A stretch of 64,000 bases of DNA from Epilithonimonas sp. JDS (GCF_021261315.1 NZ_JAJSAX010000001.1:1364001-1428000), one strand, 5' to 3'; counted from the first letter of the stretch, positions 1-9,679 are shown. Notes: generated from the letters alone by a model not told the origin. A program made the numbers and translations.

Positions 1-384
1 GCCACAAAACCAGTGAAACCATTTGTTGAATTTTTCCCATCCGTAAAGAAAGAAACCAATGGCGATCGCTTCAATGAAAAATGCTGTCCCTTCCAAAGAA
101 AAAGGCATTCCGAAAATAGGACCTGCGTGCTCCATAAACTTTGGCCAAAGCAATCCAAGTTCAAAAGACAGCATCGTCCCGGAAACGGCACCTGTAGCGA
201 AAAGTATCGCAACACCTTTGCTCCAGGCTTTGGTAAGACCTTTGTAAACTTCGTCTTTGGTTGTGAGATATTTGTAATGAGAAAACGCCATCAGAAAAGG
301 CATTACCATCCCGACACACGAAAATATGATGTGGAATCCCAGAGAAACTGCCATCTGAGAACGGGCAGCCATAAAATCATCCAT
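1..384 (-). CDS. cydA: Cytochrome bd ubiquinol/menaquinol oxidase subunit I, N-terminal part (cut by left edge)
   Basis: The 128 codons present on the minus strand encode the N-terminus of a cytochrome bd terminal oxidase subunit I, an inner-membrane quinol oxidase that reduces O2 to water. I translated this by hand: after ATG at 384 comes ARSQMAVSLGFHIIF, with His18 at the place of the conserved haem ligand, and later FELGLLWPKFMEHAGP and GMPFSLEGTAFF, both hallmark CydA segments. Hydrophobic helices fit the family. An ATG at 372 is an alternative start. The rest of the protein, and cydB if linked, lie beyond the left edge. The spacer up to 546 holds no other gene; no clear TAnnTTTG element was seen. 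Confidence 0.9.
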   Translation of the reverse strand, partial: MDDFMAARSQMAVSLGFHIIFSCVGMVMPFLMAFSHYKYLTTKDEVYKGLTKAWSKGVAILFATGAVSGTMLSFELGLLWPKFMEHAGPIFGMPFSLEGTAFFIEAIAIGFFLYGWEKFNKWFHWFCG

Positions 385-546
385 AACCTTAATTTGATGG
401 TAAAGTTAGGTTTAATTTCAAAGGTTTCGCTAGTCGATTGCCAAGACAATTATCATATTTTTGTGACTCACAAGATTTTACTTCCTTTTTAAAGTTTCAA
501 ATTTTGCGGTTCAATCTTCGTAAATACAATAATGATTTTGCCGGTT

Positions 547-1140
547 TTAATTTTCAAGGTCTTTCTCAATCGATTCCAAAGAATCTATCACCTTGGAGAT
601 TTTTTCATTCTGTTTTTTAATCTGTCTTGGTCTTAAGAAAAACCAGGCGATTGCTAACCACAAAAATGTTAATCCATAAGCCAATGTTGCGCCTAGCGTT
701 GACATTCTCATGGCAAATTCGTAAAAGTAAAAAGCAAAACCAGCTGTCAACAAAACATAATAAATACTGATGCCTTTCGTCTGCATATAAAGTTGCTGCT
801 TTTGCAATTTTTTCAAAGAAGCCAGATATTCCTGATTATTGATTGAAGGATTAATTGTGCGAATGACATTCACATTCTGAGAAAACAAATAAATGTAAAG
901 TGCCAAAGCAATCAAAATCAAAGCGATTCCCAGAGTCGTCGTAAACATTTTAAAATCTATCACATACCAAATCAGGACAATCATTACAGCCGTAATAGAA
1001 AGACTGAAAATATGCCAGAGCGTAGATTGCAGCTGTTTCTTTTTGTATTTATCAGCAGTAGATTTTATCTCCTGAATGTTGGGAATTTCCGTATTTTTCT
1101 TATTCCAAATGTCTTGGAAATTAATATTTTCAGTTGACAT
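547..1140 (-). CDS. Four-helix membrane protein co-transcribed with ECF sigma factor
   Basis: Protein of 197 residues with a cytoplasmic-looking polar N-terminus of about 40 residues, two hydrophobic segments near 42-65 and 68-88, a polar stretch with a short charged linker, two further hydrophobic segments near 122-142 and 150-170, and a charged C-terminal helix. I recognise no family. Its ATG lies inside the end of the sigma factor gene (11-nt overlap), so translation is probably coupled. Membrane partners of ECF sigma factors are often anti-sigma factors, so that is the best guess for this one, but no zinc-binding anti-sigma motif is visible and the role is inference. Confidence 0.8.
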   Translation of the reverse strand: MSTENINFQDIWNKKNTEIPNIQEIKSTADKYKKKQLQSTLWHIFSLSITAVMIVLIWYVIDFKMFTTTLGIALILIALALYIYLFSQNVNVIRTINPSINNQEYLASLKKLQKQQLYMQTKGISIYYVLLTAGFAFYFYEFAMRMSTLGATLAYGLTFLWLAIAWFFLRPRQIKKQNEKISKVIDSLESIEKDLEN

Positions 1141-1621
1141 AATTCTTAAATTTTTGGGTTAATTTTTCTTTGATTCTGTGTATTTTAACTCTCACATTTG
1201 CCGGAGATATTCCAACGACTTCTGCAATGTCTGCCTGTTTCATCTCTTCAAGTTCCAGTGAAATAATGATTCTTTCCAATTCTGGCAACTCCGAAATGCA
1301 TTGGTAAAGAAAATCCGTCATTTTATCCTGCTCCGCCTTTTGGTCTTTTTCAGAATGATCTTTCAGTTGATAAGGCAATTCGCTTTTTGGCATTCGCTTC
1401 TCAATATTAATCTGCCTTAGACAAATATTGGTCGCAATCCGGTAGATCCAGGTTCCGACAGCAGCTTCCTGGCGGAACTTTGGCAATTGCTGGAAAACAG
1501 CTACGAAAGTTTCCTGACAAAGATCCTTCGCTGCATCATCGTCATTCACATAACCCATACAGAGGCGGAAAATCCGTTTCCAGTAATCGTGGTATATTTC
1601 TTCGAAGTTTAAAACCTGCAT
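1130..1621 (-). CDS. RNA polymerase ECF-type sigma factor
   Basis: Sigma-70 family factor of the extracytoplasmic function group, 163 residues from the ATG at 1621. Region 2 spans about residues 5-73 (with DLCQETFVAVF typical of region 2.2 and WIYRIATNICL of region 2.4) and region 4 about 105-155 with the helix-turn-helix ADIAEVVGISPANVRVKIHR. An in-frame start at 1669 would add 16 residues; the inner ATG is preferred because region 2 begins directly after it. The gene overlaps the following membrane-protein gene, which is a candidate regulator of its activity. Target promoters cannot be told from this window. Confidence 0.93.
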   Translation of the reverse strand: MQVLNFEEIYHDYWKRIFRLCMGYVNDDDAAKDLCQETFVAVFQQLPKFRQEAAVGTWIYRIATNICLRQINIEKRMPKSELPYQLKDHSEKDQKAEQDKMTDFLYQCISELPELERIIISLELEEMKQADIAEVVGISPANVRVKIHRIKEKLTQKFKNYVN

Positions 1622-1674
1622 TGTCTTGTTTTGAAATTTAGAGTCTAAGTAAAAGAAAATGTTACACATTTGGA

Positions 1675-1707
1675 CAAAAAAAAGCGTCCCAAAATTTCGG
1701 GACGCTT
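1675..1707 (-). terminator. Rho-independent terminator of the Asp-box secreted protein gene
   Basis: A 9-bp stem (AAGCGTCCC at 1682-1690 with GGGACGCTT at 1699-1707) is followed in minus-strand reading by a run of eight T. It lies between the stop at 1729 and the sigma factor start. Confidence 0.9.
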
Positions 1708-1728
1708 CAGAATTATGAAGAATTAGAT

Positions 1729-4023
1729 TTATTTTTTAATGATTTTTTTACTCACAACTTGGTCATCGGCAGTCACGATTCTAAGAACGTACACGCCTTT
1801 TGGAAGTTTGGAAACATTCATTTCAGTCTTGTTGCTTTCCAATAGTTTCTTGCCATTCATATCGTAAAGAGAAGCAGATTTCAGATTTTTGCTGTCGATG
1901 TGCACAACGTCAACAGTTGGATTTGGATACACCAAAACTTTTGCTTTCTCATTCGAAACTTCGTTGTTTGCAAGAACTTCGAGATTCAGATTGTATCCCA
2001 AAAGACCCAAATCTGTTGAGGCAATGTAGATGTAAGCTTTTTTGTCGGAGAAATCAACTGTCACAGAATTACTTTCGGTCTGCAAAAGATCAGCTCTCGG
2101 AACTGTACTCCAATTACTGCCATTGTCAACAGAATAATGAATGTCGAAAATGTCGAACTGACTTGTGTAAGTCGTTGCCAAAAGAACGCCGGAATTAACA
2201 TCGGAATAGAACACTTTGTTTGCCACAAACTGCGAAACCAGATTCCAGCTTACGCCTTTATCATTCGAAACAAAAACGCCGGATGAGGTTCCCAAAGCCA
2301 ACTGATTCAGGTTTTTTGGATTTTGAACAATATCGTAAATTGCTGTGTCAGAAGTCACATCATCACCTATTGCAACCGCTGTCCAATTTTCGCCGCCATC
2401 AATGGTTTTATAAATTTCTGACCCGATCAGGATGAAAAATTCAGTAGAAATGTTATTTGGATGTAATAATTTGAAAACCGGATTTGCTGTTGGCAAAGCA
2501 ATATTGGTCACAACAATATTATTCTGATCATTAAAATTGATCTTATTCAGTTCGCCCTGACCCCAATTGTTGAAAGTGGTCATAATCTGATTGGTAACCT
2601 GAGGATCCGGAATCACACTTGTAAGACCAGCAGAGAAAGTACTGAAGATCGGACTGAAAGTTGATCCAAAATCATCACTCAGTGATAACGTTGATCCCAT
2701 AAAACCGCCTGCGAAAGAATACATACGGCCTTCTTTTTTAGAATCCGGAAGGTAAGCAGTTCCATTATTAGTACTAAAGATATTAAGCGGAACGATATTG
2801 TGCGCCGTTTCGGAATTGTTTGCAAGATTTCTGTGGACAAAACCGCCCTGAACACTGTAGTACAAATGTCTGGAAGTTGCATTTTCAAACAAGTTAACGC
2901 CTCCAGTAGAACTGTAAAAAGGTGTTTGAATCTGAGTCAAAGTCGCTGCATTATCAGTAGAAAACAAAGGTTTGTAGTTGGAAGTAATCGCCAATTCTCC
3001 TGCTTTGAACGGATTGAAACTCGCTTTGATCCCGTAATAATAACTGTCCAGATTATCATAAGGATATTCTACATTCTGCCAAGTGTCTCCGCCATCTTTT
3101 GTGGAGATGATTTCGTCTTCTTCCAAAACAATTACGTGGTTGTTGTCGTGCGGATCAAACTGAATATCAATGATGTCATTCAAAATTCCATTGGTTCCGA
3201 AAGTGATATTTTCATCTTCCCAAGTTTCGCCACCGTCAGCAGAATGGTGAAGTTTTTCTGTCGCTGCTCCAAAACTGATTCCTGTACCAGCATAGATTTC
3301 GTTTGGATTATTCGGATTGAATTCCAAAGTGCTAAGAACACTTCCCGCAAGTTTTTCGGTGAAATTATCGCCGCCGTCAGTCGAGATTCTCAATCCGCCG
3401 TAAACACCTTCGCTTCCGTTTCCGTTGGCAACGTATAATTTATTTTTATCAGTCGGGCCGTAAGCTACATAGCTGGTAATGATATTGTTGTGGTCAGGAG
3501 AATAATAAACTTCTTTCCAGGTTGTGCCGCCGTCGCTGGTTGTGTAAACTCTGTTTGCCGTTCCCCAGCCAAATGGGAACTGAGAACTCACAATCAGGCT
3601 GTTTTTATCACTTCCGAAAAAGTTGTACGCATTGATAAAAGGTACTTCATCCAGATTTGGTAAAGAATAAGTTTTGGTAAGGGTTTTTGTAAGAATATCC
3701 AGAATATGTAATTCTCCAACACCACCTTGAGTCGCGGTAAAAGATAGGAAAGTTCCATCTTTACTGATATTCAATTTTGATAAACTGATGCCACCACCAG
3801 CTGCAGGAATAGAATAGAACACTTCCCAAGTCGCTCCATTGTCGTGCGAAACTACAATGTGGCTCGTGATGGTAATGGCGTAGATCGTATTTTGATCCTT
3901 TACGCTATAAGTAAGATCGAAAATTCTTCCGAACTCATTTTTGCTCAAAACTTCTGTTTGAGCGTTGGCATTGCCTGTAAAAAGCACAAACAAAAAGCCA
4001 GCTAAAAAAGTAATTTTCTTCAT
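1729..4023 (-). CDS. T9SS-secreted Asp-box (sialidase/VPS10-like) repeat protein
   Basis: Secreted beta-propeller type protein of 764 residues. The ATG at 4023 opens a signal peptide (MKKITFLAGFLFVLFTGNA, cleavage likely after NANA); the 14 residues upstream in the longer frame do not look like a leader. At least eight Asp-box motifs of the form S-x-D-x-G-x-T-W are seen, for example SHDNGATW, TSDGGTTW, SADGGETW, TKDGGDTW, TIDGGENW and SNDKGVSW, as in BNR/sortilin-like propellers. The last ~70 residues (VLVYPNPTVDVVHI ... LPKGVYVLRI ... KKIIKK) are a type A C-terminal sorting domain for the type IX secretion system. Asp-boxes do not define an enzyme activity, and no catalytic residues can be assigned. 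It is a single-gene unit with its own terminator. Confidence 0.92.
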   Translation of the reverse strand: MKKITFLAGFLFVLFTGNANAQTEVLSKNEFGRIFDLTYSVKDQNTIYAITITSHIVVSHDNGATWEVFYSIPAAGGGISLSKLNISKDGTFLSFTATQGGVGELHILDILTKTLTKTYSLPNLDEVPFINAYNFFGSDKNSLIVSSQFPFGWGTANRVYTTSDGGTTWKEVYYSPDHNNIITSYVAYGPTDKNKLYVANGNGSEGVYGGLRISTDGGDNFTEKLAGSVLSTLEFNPNNPNEIYAGTGISFGAATEKLHHSADGGETWEDENITFGTNGILNDIIDIQFDPHDNNHVIVLEEDEIISTKDGGDTWQNVEYPYDNLDSYYYGIKASFNPFKAGELAITSNYKPLFSTDNAATLTQIQTPFYSSTGGVNLFENATSRHLYYSVQGGFVHRNLANNSETAHNIVPLNIFSTNNGTAYLPDSKKEGRMYSFAGGFMGSTLSLSDDFGSTFSPIFSTFSAGLTSVIPDPQVTNQIMTTFNNWGQGELNKINFNDQNNIVVTNIALPTANPVFKLLHPNNISTEFFILIGSEIYKTIDGGENWTAVAIGDDVTSDTAIYDIVQNPKNLNQLALGTSSGVFVSNDKGVSWNLVSQFVANKVFYSDVNSGVLLATTYTSQFDIFDIHYSVDNGSNWSTVPRADLLQTESNSVTVDFSDKKAYIYIASTDLGLLGYNLNLEVLANNEVSNEKAKVLVYPNPTVDVVHIDSKNLKSASLYDMNGKKLLESNKTEMNVSKLPKGVYVLRIVTADDQVVSKKIIKK

Positions 4024-4124
4024 ATATCTAATTTTATACTCAAATGTTGTGATAAAAATTAGCAATGCAAAAAAATACGGCGGAAATAGTTGGACGATGA
4101 TTCAGAAATAGTGTGACAAATTAG

Positions 4125-5783
4125 CTAAATGCTTGTAATGTAGTTATATAGATCTATATTGTCATCCTGATTCATTTTCTTGATGATGCGCTCTTTTCGC
4201 TTCCTGCAAGCCTCGGTTGTGATGCTCAAAAGGGAAGAAATCTCCTTCATCGACAGATTCATATAAACATAAGAAAGAAAACGAAGGTCATTCGAGTTGA
4301 GGTCGGGATGAAGTGTTTTGAGTTTGTTAATGAAACCTTGATTCACCTCTTCAAAATGGATGAAAAAACTTTCCTCTTCTCTGCTTTGTCTTTGGAAAAG
4401 TTTCAGTTGTTTGATGATATTGCTGACGTCCTGATTTTCGAAATCGTTATCCGTTTGTCTGGAAAGCGTTCTCACGAGGTCGTCTATCAATTCAATTTTT
4501 GTAGTAAGTTGCAAAGCTTTGGTAGTAAGTTTCCGATTCTTGGCTTCGATTTCATTTTTATATTTTTCCTCTTCCAACAGAGCCAGAACTTCTTTTTCTT
4601 TTAACTGATTTTCAAGGATTTCCTTATTCTTTTTTTCTTTTTCGAGTTCGAGTTTTGCAATTTCGGCATTACTTTGTTCGATGATTTTCTGCTGTTTATT
4701 TTTAACAATGCTATTCCTCAAAGCCCAAAAAATAATGATGACAATGAAAATCGCCAGCAAAATACCTTTGATGAAAAAAGAACGTTCGGTCGTCAGTTTT
4801 TCCTGACTTTCCGCCAGATTTTTCTGAGATTTTTGAAGTTCGAATTTGATTTTACTGTTCTCGAAAAGCTGTCCATTCTTGATTTGATTCACCGAATCTT
4901 TAATCACAATCACCGAATCTTTATAAGCAACAGCGCGCTCAATATTGTTCGCTTTCTTATATAATAGACTGAATCGCTCGTACAGATTTTCCTTAAAATC
5001 ATAATTCAAATTGCTTTTCTCCGCCATTTCTAGGTAATGAAAAGACTTAGGCAAATCATTTTTATGTTCCGCAATCGCTGATAAGTTGTACAGAATCTGC
5101 GTCTTATATTCCGAATGTTCAATGCCATTTAATTTTGGCAGCAATTCCGCAGAGATTTTTTCTGCTTCATCATATTGTTTCAGATTGACCAAGGTTTCCA
5201 CCAAAGTTGCTTTTGCCAATAAAGCATAAGGCGAATTTTCTGTCAGCTTCAAAGCTTCATCGATGAACTGTTTGGCTTTTTTATAATCCTTCTTTTCGTT
5301 GGAGACTATGGTAAGATTAATGGCGTATAAACCTTTGGAAGTGTTGTTGTTAACCTTTCCAGCCAATTCGTAAGCTTTGGTAAAATATTCTTCGGCTTTC
5401 TCGGTTTTTTTGTCTCGGGAATAGAGAATCGCAATGTTGTTGAGAACAGTCATTTCTGACTTTTCATCCAAATGTGCAACAGCAATTTTGTAAGCATCAA
5501 GGTAATTATTCAGCGCTTCGCCGTAATCCAGACGCATATAATAGTTTGCGCCAATGTTGTTCGTAGCCAAGAATTCCTCGCGGTACCATTTATTTTCCTG
5601 TGCAATTTTTCGGATTTTGGTCAAGATTTCCAGAGATTTGGCGTAATCCTTTTTGTTCATCGCTTCCACGCCTTCAATGATCATCTTTTCGCAATCTTTT
5701 GGCGTGATTGCAAATACTTGAAAAGGCAGAAACAAAAGGAAAAATATATAAATTAAACTTTTATAATACGAACGTGAAATCAT
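4125..5783 (-). CDS. Membrane-anchored TPR regulator with C-terminal LuxR-like HTH
   Basis: Protein of 552 residues. Order: signal-like hydrophobic N-terminus (about 8-25), tetratricopeptide-type repeats over about 30-330, one transmembrane segment near 340-360 (GILLAIFIVIIIFWAL), a long Glu/Lys-rich coiled coil, and a C-terminal helix-turn-helix (NDLRFLSYVYMNLSMKEI followed by SLLSITTEACRKRKERI) resembling LuxR-type DNA-binding domains. The layout places TPRs outside and the DNA-binding end in the cytoplasm, suggesting a one-component transmembrane regulator common in Flavobacteriia. Target genes and ligand are unknown. It is divergent from pyrD. Confidence 0.88.
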   Translation of the reverse strand: MISRSYYKSLIYIFFLLFLPFQVFAITPKDCEKMIIEGVEAMNKKDYAKSLEILTKIRKIAQENKWYREEFLATNNIGANYYMRLDYGEALNNYLDAYKIAVAHLDEKSEMTVLNNIAILYSRDKKTEKAEEYFTKAYELAGKVNNNTSKGLYAINLTIVSNEKKDYKKAKQFIDEALKLTENSPYALLAKATLVETLVNLKQYDEAEKISAELLPKLNGIEHSEYKTQILYNLSAIAEHKNDLPKSFHYLEMAEKSNLNYDFKENLYERFSLLYKKANNIERAVAYKDSVIVIKDSVNQIKNGQLFENSKIKFELQKSQKNLAESQEKLTTERSFFIKGILLAIFIVIIIFWALRNSIVKNKQQKIIEQSNAEIAKLELEKEKKNKEILENQLKEKEVLALLEEEKYKNEIEAKNRKLTTKALQLTTKIELIDDLVRTLSRQTDNDFENQDVSNIIKQLKLFQRQSREEESFFIHFEEVNQGFINKLKTLHPDLNSNDLRFLSYVYMNLSMKEISSLLSITTEACRKRKERIIKKMNQDDNIDLYNYITSI

Positions 5784-5863
5784 TGAAGGTTTTGGATAAA
5801 ATCTAAGTAAAGATATAAAGATTTTGCTTTATTTTTTTGAATTATGAAAATGCAGCTTAGAAA

Positions 5864-5987
5864 ACACAAAAGCACAAAAATAATCTCATTCATAACAGTT
5901 TTAGGACACAAGGAAAATCGAAGATTTTAAATACTTGGTGCCGTAAAAACGCAGTACATTCAAAATTGACCTTTGTGCCTTTGTCTT
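5864..5987. repeat. Imperfect inverted repeat of CACAAA(A/G)GCACAAA type
   Basis: In the spacer between the TPR regulator and pyrD, ACACAAAAGCACAAA (from 5864) faces CTTTGTGCCTTTGTC (to 5987). A related string, ACCACAAAAGGCACAAAAG, occurs at about 52324-52342, so this looks like a decayed dispersed repeat. Nothing else is seen in the spacer besides the pyrD promoter element. Confidence 0.4.
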
Positions 5988-6034
5988 TAACTCATTATTA
6001 GTGATTTTTTTAATCAATTATCCTCACAAAAACT

Positions 6035-6042
6035 TAAATTTG
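6035..6042 (+). promoter_or_regulatory. Bacteroidetes -7 element for pyrD
   Basis: TAAATTTG matches the Bacteroidetes -7 consensus TAnnTTTG, 15 nt before the pyrD ATG. No clear TTG -33 box is seen at the expected distance. Confidence 0.5.
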
Positions 6043-6057
6043 TAAAACTTTTCTCCG

Positions 6058-7065
6058 ATGTATAAAAGCCTAATTCGTCCGCTTCTTTTCAAATTCGACC
6101 CAGAAGAAGTTCATCACTTTACCTTTTCTGCTCTCAAGAATTTTGGTTTTCTGGCCAAATTATTTTTACCAAAACCAATTGTTGACAAACGTCTCGAGCG
6201 TGAAGTTTTCGGATTGAAATTCAAAAACCCGGTTGGTTTGGCCGCAGGTTTTGACAAAGACGCCAAACTCTTCGATGAACTTTCCGACCTCGGATTTGGA
6301 TTCATAGAAATTGGAACTTTGACACCGAAAGCTCAGGCTGGAAACGATAAAAAGCGATTGTTCCGATTGAAGGAAGATTCTGCAATCATCAACCGAATGG
6401 GTTTCAATAATGGCGGTGTGGACGAAGCAATCGAAAGATTAAAGAAAAATAAAAACGTTCTCATCGGCGGAAATATCGGAAAAAATAAAGTGACGCCAAA
6501 CGAAGAAGCGGTCAACGATTACAAAATCTGTTTCGAAAAATTATTTCCTTACGTTGATTATTTCGTCGTGAATGTCAGTTCGCCAAACACGCCAAATCTC
6601 CGCGAACTTCAGGATAAAAAACCTTTGACAGAATTGTTGTCAACGCTTCAAAATCTCAATCTAGAAAAGCCAAAACAAAAGCCAATCCTTCTGAAAATCG
6701 CACCAGATTTGACGGATGAGCAACTTTTGGATATTATTGATATTATTAAAGAAACTCAAATCGCTGGCGTGATTGCGACGAATACAACTTTGTCGAGAGA
6801 AAATTTAATCTCAGAAAACAAATCCGAAACAGGCGGACTATCCGGAAAACCATTGACAAAACGGTCTACAGAAGTTATTAGATTTCTATCAGAAAAAAGT
6901 GGAAAATCTTTCCCAATCATCGGTGTTGGCGGAATCCATACTGCGCAAGACGCGATTGAAAAACTTGATGCTGGCGCGAGTCTTGTTCAGCTTTACACAG
7001 GATTTATCTACGAAGGTCCGGAGTTGATTAATGAAATCAATCGGGAAATTCTTAAACAATTATAA
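6058..7065 (+). CDS. pyrD: Dihydroorotate dehydrogenase, quinone-dependent (class 2)
   Basis: Oxidises dihydroorotate to orotate in pyrimidine synthesis, passing electrons from FMN to membrane quinone. The 335 residues match class 2 length, including the N-terminal helical quinone-binding extension ([16 protein letters not shown]). Visible signatures: [19 protein letters not shown], the catalytic-loop [14 protein letters not shown] near residue 172 (Ser as base, class 2), [10 protein letters not shown] and the phosphate-binding [10 protein letters not shown]. The stop codon overlaps the next ATG by one base (TAATG), so the DUF2007 gene is translationally coupled. Confidence 0.97.
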   Translation: MYKSLIRPLLFKFDPEEVHHFTFSALKNFGFLAKLFLPKPIVDKRLEREVFGLKFKNPVGLAAGFDKDAKLFDELSDLGFGFIEIGTLTPKAQAGNDKKRLFRLKEDSAIINRMGFNNGGVDEAIERLKKNKNVLIGGNIGKNKVTPNEEAVNDYKICFEKLFPYVDYFVVNVSSPNTPNLRELQDKKPLTELLSTLQNLNLEKPKQKPILLKIAPDLTDEQLLDIIDIIKETQIAGVIATNTTLSRENLISENKSETGGLSGKPLTKRSTEVIRFLSEKSGKSFPIIGVGGIHTAQDAIEKLDAGASLVQLYTGFIYEGPELINEINREILKQL

Positions 7066-7292
7066 TGGAATTAATTACAATTAAAATATTCAACACAGAA
7101 ATAGAAGCGGAAATGCTCAAGATTTTCCTAGAAACCAACGGTGTAGAAACCTTTGTCTTCGGGAATATTTTGGCAAATACTTACAATTTGTTCAACACGA
7201 CAAGTGGAGGCGTTCAGCTCAAAGTCTCCGAAAATGATTTTGAAAAAGCGAATGATTTGATGACCGAATTTTATAATAAAGACAATCAGTAA
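7065..7292 (+). CDS. DUF2007 small protein (putative signal-transducing protein family)
   Basis: Small 75-residue protein beginning [20 protein letters not shown] and including GGVQLKVSENDFEKANDLM, the pattern of DUF2007, a ferredoxin-like alpha-beta fold whose function is not established. It starts on the last base of the pyrD stop and is followed by a terminator. Linkage to pyrD looks like simple co-transcription; nothing in the sequence ties it to pyrimidine synthesis. Confidence 0.85.
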   Translation: MELITIKIFNTEIEAEMLKIFLETNGVETFVFGNILANTYNLFNTTSGGVQLKVSENDFEKANDLMTEFYNKDNQ

Positions 7293-7329
7293 AAAAACAA
7301 AACCTCGCCAAATCTGACGAGGTTTTTTT
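7291..7329. terminator. Bidirectional terminator between pyrD operon and HMA-TonB receptor
   Basis: AAAACCTCG (7299-7307) pairs with CGAGGTTTT (7318-7326); T run follows on the plus strand and a seven-A run precedes it (T run on minus), so it can serve both converging units. Confidence 0.9.
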
Positions 7330-7348
7330 ATTAAGATTTCTAAAGTTT

Positions 7349-9679
7349 TTAGAACTTAAAATCCACACCGACATAGAAATTCTGTTTCATCACCGGCGCA
7401 TAAACCATTCCGCCGTCAAAGTAATTTCCAAATGGATTTCCGGCGTCCAAAATCGCAACTTTCTGTTGATAACCCGTCAAATTCTCACCACCCAAATAAA
7501 CCCTGATTTTCTCAGAAAAGTTTCTGGAAATCTGAGCATTCAAAGTGGAATAACTTGGTGAATAATCTCCAATCTGGAATTCTGCAGGATTTGATTTTGT
7601 GTTTGGAAGTCTTTGTTTTCCGACTAAATTTAATGTTGTATCAAAACTCCAGAATCTGCCTTTCTCAGTTTTATTGGTTGAATAAGCCAAGTTCGCAAAT
7701 CCTCTGTGCTTCGCCATAAACGGGACTTTTTTCATTCCACTCAAATAATCCAAAGCTACATCATAATATTTGTAAGCAATTCTGAATTCCAAGTTTTTCA
7801 CTGGCTGAAAATCCCATTGCGTCTGGAAACTGTTCGCAAATGATTTTCCTTCAAGATTATAAAATAAAATTTTCTGAGCCGATTCATCCAAATCCGTCAC
7901 GACTTGATTTTGGAAATCTGTTCTGAAAAAATCAGTTAATAAAGTTGATTTTCTTCCAAACAATTTGAATTCCTGTTGCAAACTCACACCATAATTCCAA
8001 GCGATTTCTGGTTTCAAACCGTAGATTTCGCCACCATTATTGATGACTTGAATTTCTCGATTCGAAGCAAAATAAGACTGACTTTCTGCAAAGATATTCG
8101 CAGTTCGGAAACCTCTTCCGGCCGAAATTCTGAAAATCGTTGTCGGCGTCAAATCATATTTGAAATTCATTCTCGGCGTAAACTGAGTTCCTGCAAGATT
8201 GTGAAAATCCACACGAGCGCCCGTTACCAAAGTGAATTTTTCGCCGGTCAAAGTGTATTCTGCAAACAATCCTGGAACGGTTTCGGTTCTTTTGTAATTG
8301 TCCAAAAGGTAATCTTCATCGTATTTATCATAAAGAAAACTTGCCCCAACTTTATATTTATTATTTGTATTTCCGATGATGCTTTCGAAAATCAAATTGG
8401 AATAATAAGACGTTTCTTTTCCATAATAATTTCTCAATCCGAAAAAGCTATCTTGCTGATGATAAGTCAATTGGTTCATCCAACCCAAACTCTGGTAAGG
8501 TTTCCCTTTGAAAATATAACCCGTCTTGTTCCACAATTGAAACCTCGAAATATCAATACCAACCCCGTAAAGCGATTGGTCTTTCTGCGGAATCCTTTTG
8601 TTAAATCCAATTTGTCCGGCAGTTCGCTCATCTTGCAAAAAATTAATTCCAAAATGCGAAGCGAATCCAGAGCTTTCCAAGTCATTGTAATTCAACAAAT
8701 AAGCTACATTTAGCTGACTTCCTTTTGGTCGGTCAAGAAAGTTGTCATCGTTCATATCTGTGTCACCAGAAGTTCCGTTTCCGTGTAACAAAACACTTTG
8801 ATTCCATTTGTTAGAAATTGGTGAAGTGCTGGTCACATTCGCTTCAACTCGTCCGTTGTTATCGGAGAATAAATTGATTTCTGTTTCCGATTTTTTATCA
8901 TCGTCGTGACTTTTCAAAAGTTCGGTGTTGATTTGTCCTGTGATACTTTCGTAGCCGTTCACAACTGTGCTTCCACCTTTCGTCAATTGGATTCCGCCAA
9001 TCCATTTTCCAGGAATGAAATTCAGACCATAAGCCGAAGCCAAACCACGGATTTCCGGCAATTGCTCTTTGGTCAGAAGCGTGTATTTTTGGTCCAATCC
9101 CAACATTTTCAATTGTTTGGTTCCGGTAACCGCATTGCTGAAAGAAACATCCACAGTGGCGTTGGTTTCAAAACTTTCGGAGAGATTACAACACGCCGCT
9201 TTCAACAATTCCTTGGAACTGATATTGAAAATCAAGCCTGCTTCCTTTTTGCTGATTGCGGTTGCTTCCTTTTCTCGGGTAATTTTCACACCTTCGATTT
9301 GCTTTGCATCCGAGTCAGAATCTGTGTGGACATTTTCATTTTTATCAGAACCTCTCGTGTACAGGCAACAAGCAGGCAAAGCTTTGTACGCATCTTCCGA
9401 CGCTTTGAATTTCTCGTTGTCGTGTCCGGCTTCTGCCACTTGTTTTAGAATTGTGTCGCAAGTGACTTTGGATTCGTCCAAAACCATTGTCAAGGTTTGG
9501 GTTTCTGCGCTCCAATTGGCGGAGATTGCACCTGCTTTTGTCGCAGTAGTTTCTATTCTGGCTTTGCACATATTGCAGTTTCCTTTTACCAAAAACTGTT
9601 CTGTAACAGCTTGTGCAAAGGAAAAAACAGACGTCAGCAACAGCACAAAAAACATCAGTTTTTTACTTAAATTGTTCAT
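7349..9679 (-). CDS. TonB-dependent outer-membrane receptor with N-terminal heavy-metal-associated (HMA) domain
   Basis: Receptor of 776 residues from ATG 9679, where a signal peptide starts (MNNLSKKLMFFVLLLTSVFS); the longer frame runs back into the upstream gene and is rejected. Residues about 25-90 form an HMA domain with GNC35NMC38K, followed by GHDNEKF and a CC pair (104-105). From about residue 190 come AACCNLSESFETN and the TonB plug (QLPEIRGLASAYGLNFIPG, VVNGYESITGQIN), then a beta-barrel ending in the aromatic VGVDFKF. In place of the usual carboxypeptidase-like domain it carries a metal-binding domain, so copper or a similar soft metal complex is the likely cargo (inference). It is the last gene of a three-gene metal cluster. 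Confidence 0.93.
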   Translation of the reverse strand: MNNLSKKLMFFVLLLTSVFSFAQAVTEQFLVKGNCNMCKARIETTATKAGAISANWSAETQTLTMVLDESKVTCDTILKQVAEAGHDNEKFKASEDAYKALPACCLYTRGSDKNENVHTDSDSDAKQIEGVKITREKEATAISKKEAGLIFNISSKELLKAACCNLSESFETNATVDVSFSNAVTGTKQLKMLGLDQKYTLLTKEQLPEIRGLASAYGLNFIPGKWIGGIQLTKGGSTVVNGYESITGQINTELLKSHDDDKKSETEINLFSDNNGRVEANVTSTSPISNKWNQSVLLHGNGTSGDTDMNDDNFLDRPKGSQLNVAYLLNYNDLESSGFASHFGINFLQDERTAGQIGFNKRIPQKDQSLYGVGIDISRFQLWNKTGYIFKGKPYQSLGWMNQLTYHQQDSFFGLRNYYGKETSYYSNLIFESIIGNTNNKYKVGASFLYDKYDEDYLLDNYKRTETVPGLFAEYTLTGEKFTLVTGARVDFHNLAGTQFTPRMNFKYDLTPTTIFRISAGRGFRTANIFAESQSYFASNREIQVINNGGEIYGLKPEIAWNYGVSLQQEFKLFGRKSTLLTDFFRTDFQNQVVTDLDESAQKILFYNLEGKSFANSFQTQWDFQPVKNLEFRIAYKYYDVALDYLSGMKKVPFMAKHRGFANLAYSTNKTEKGRFWSFDTTLNLVGKQRLPNTKSNPAEFQIGDYSPSYSTLNAQISRNFSEKIRVYLGGENLTGYQQKVAILDAGNPFGNYFDGGMVYAPVMKQNFYVGVDFKF

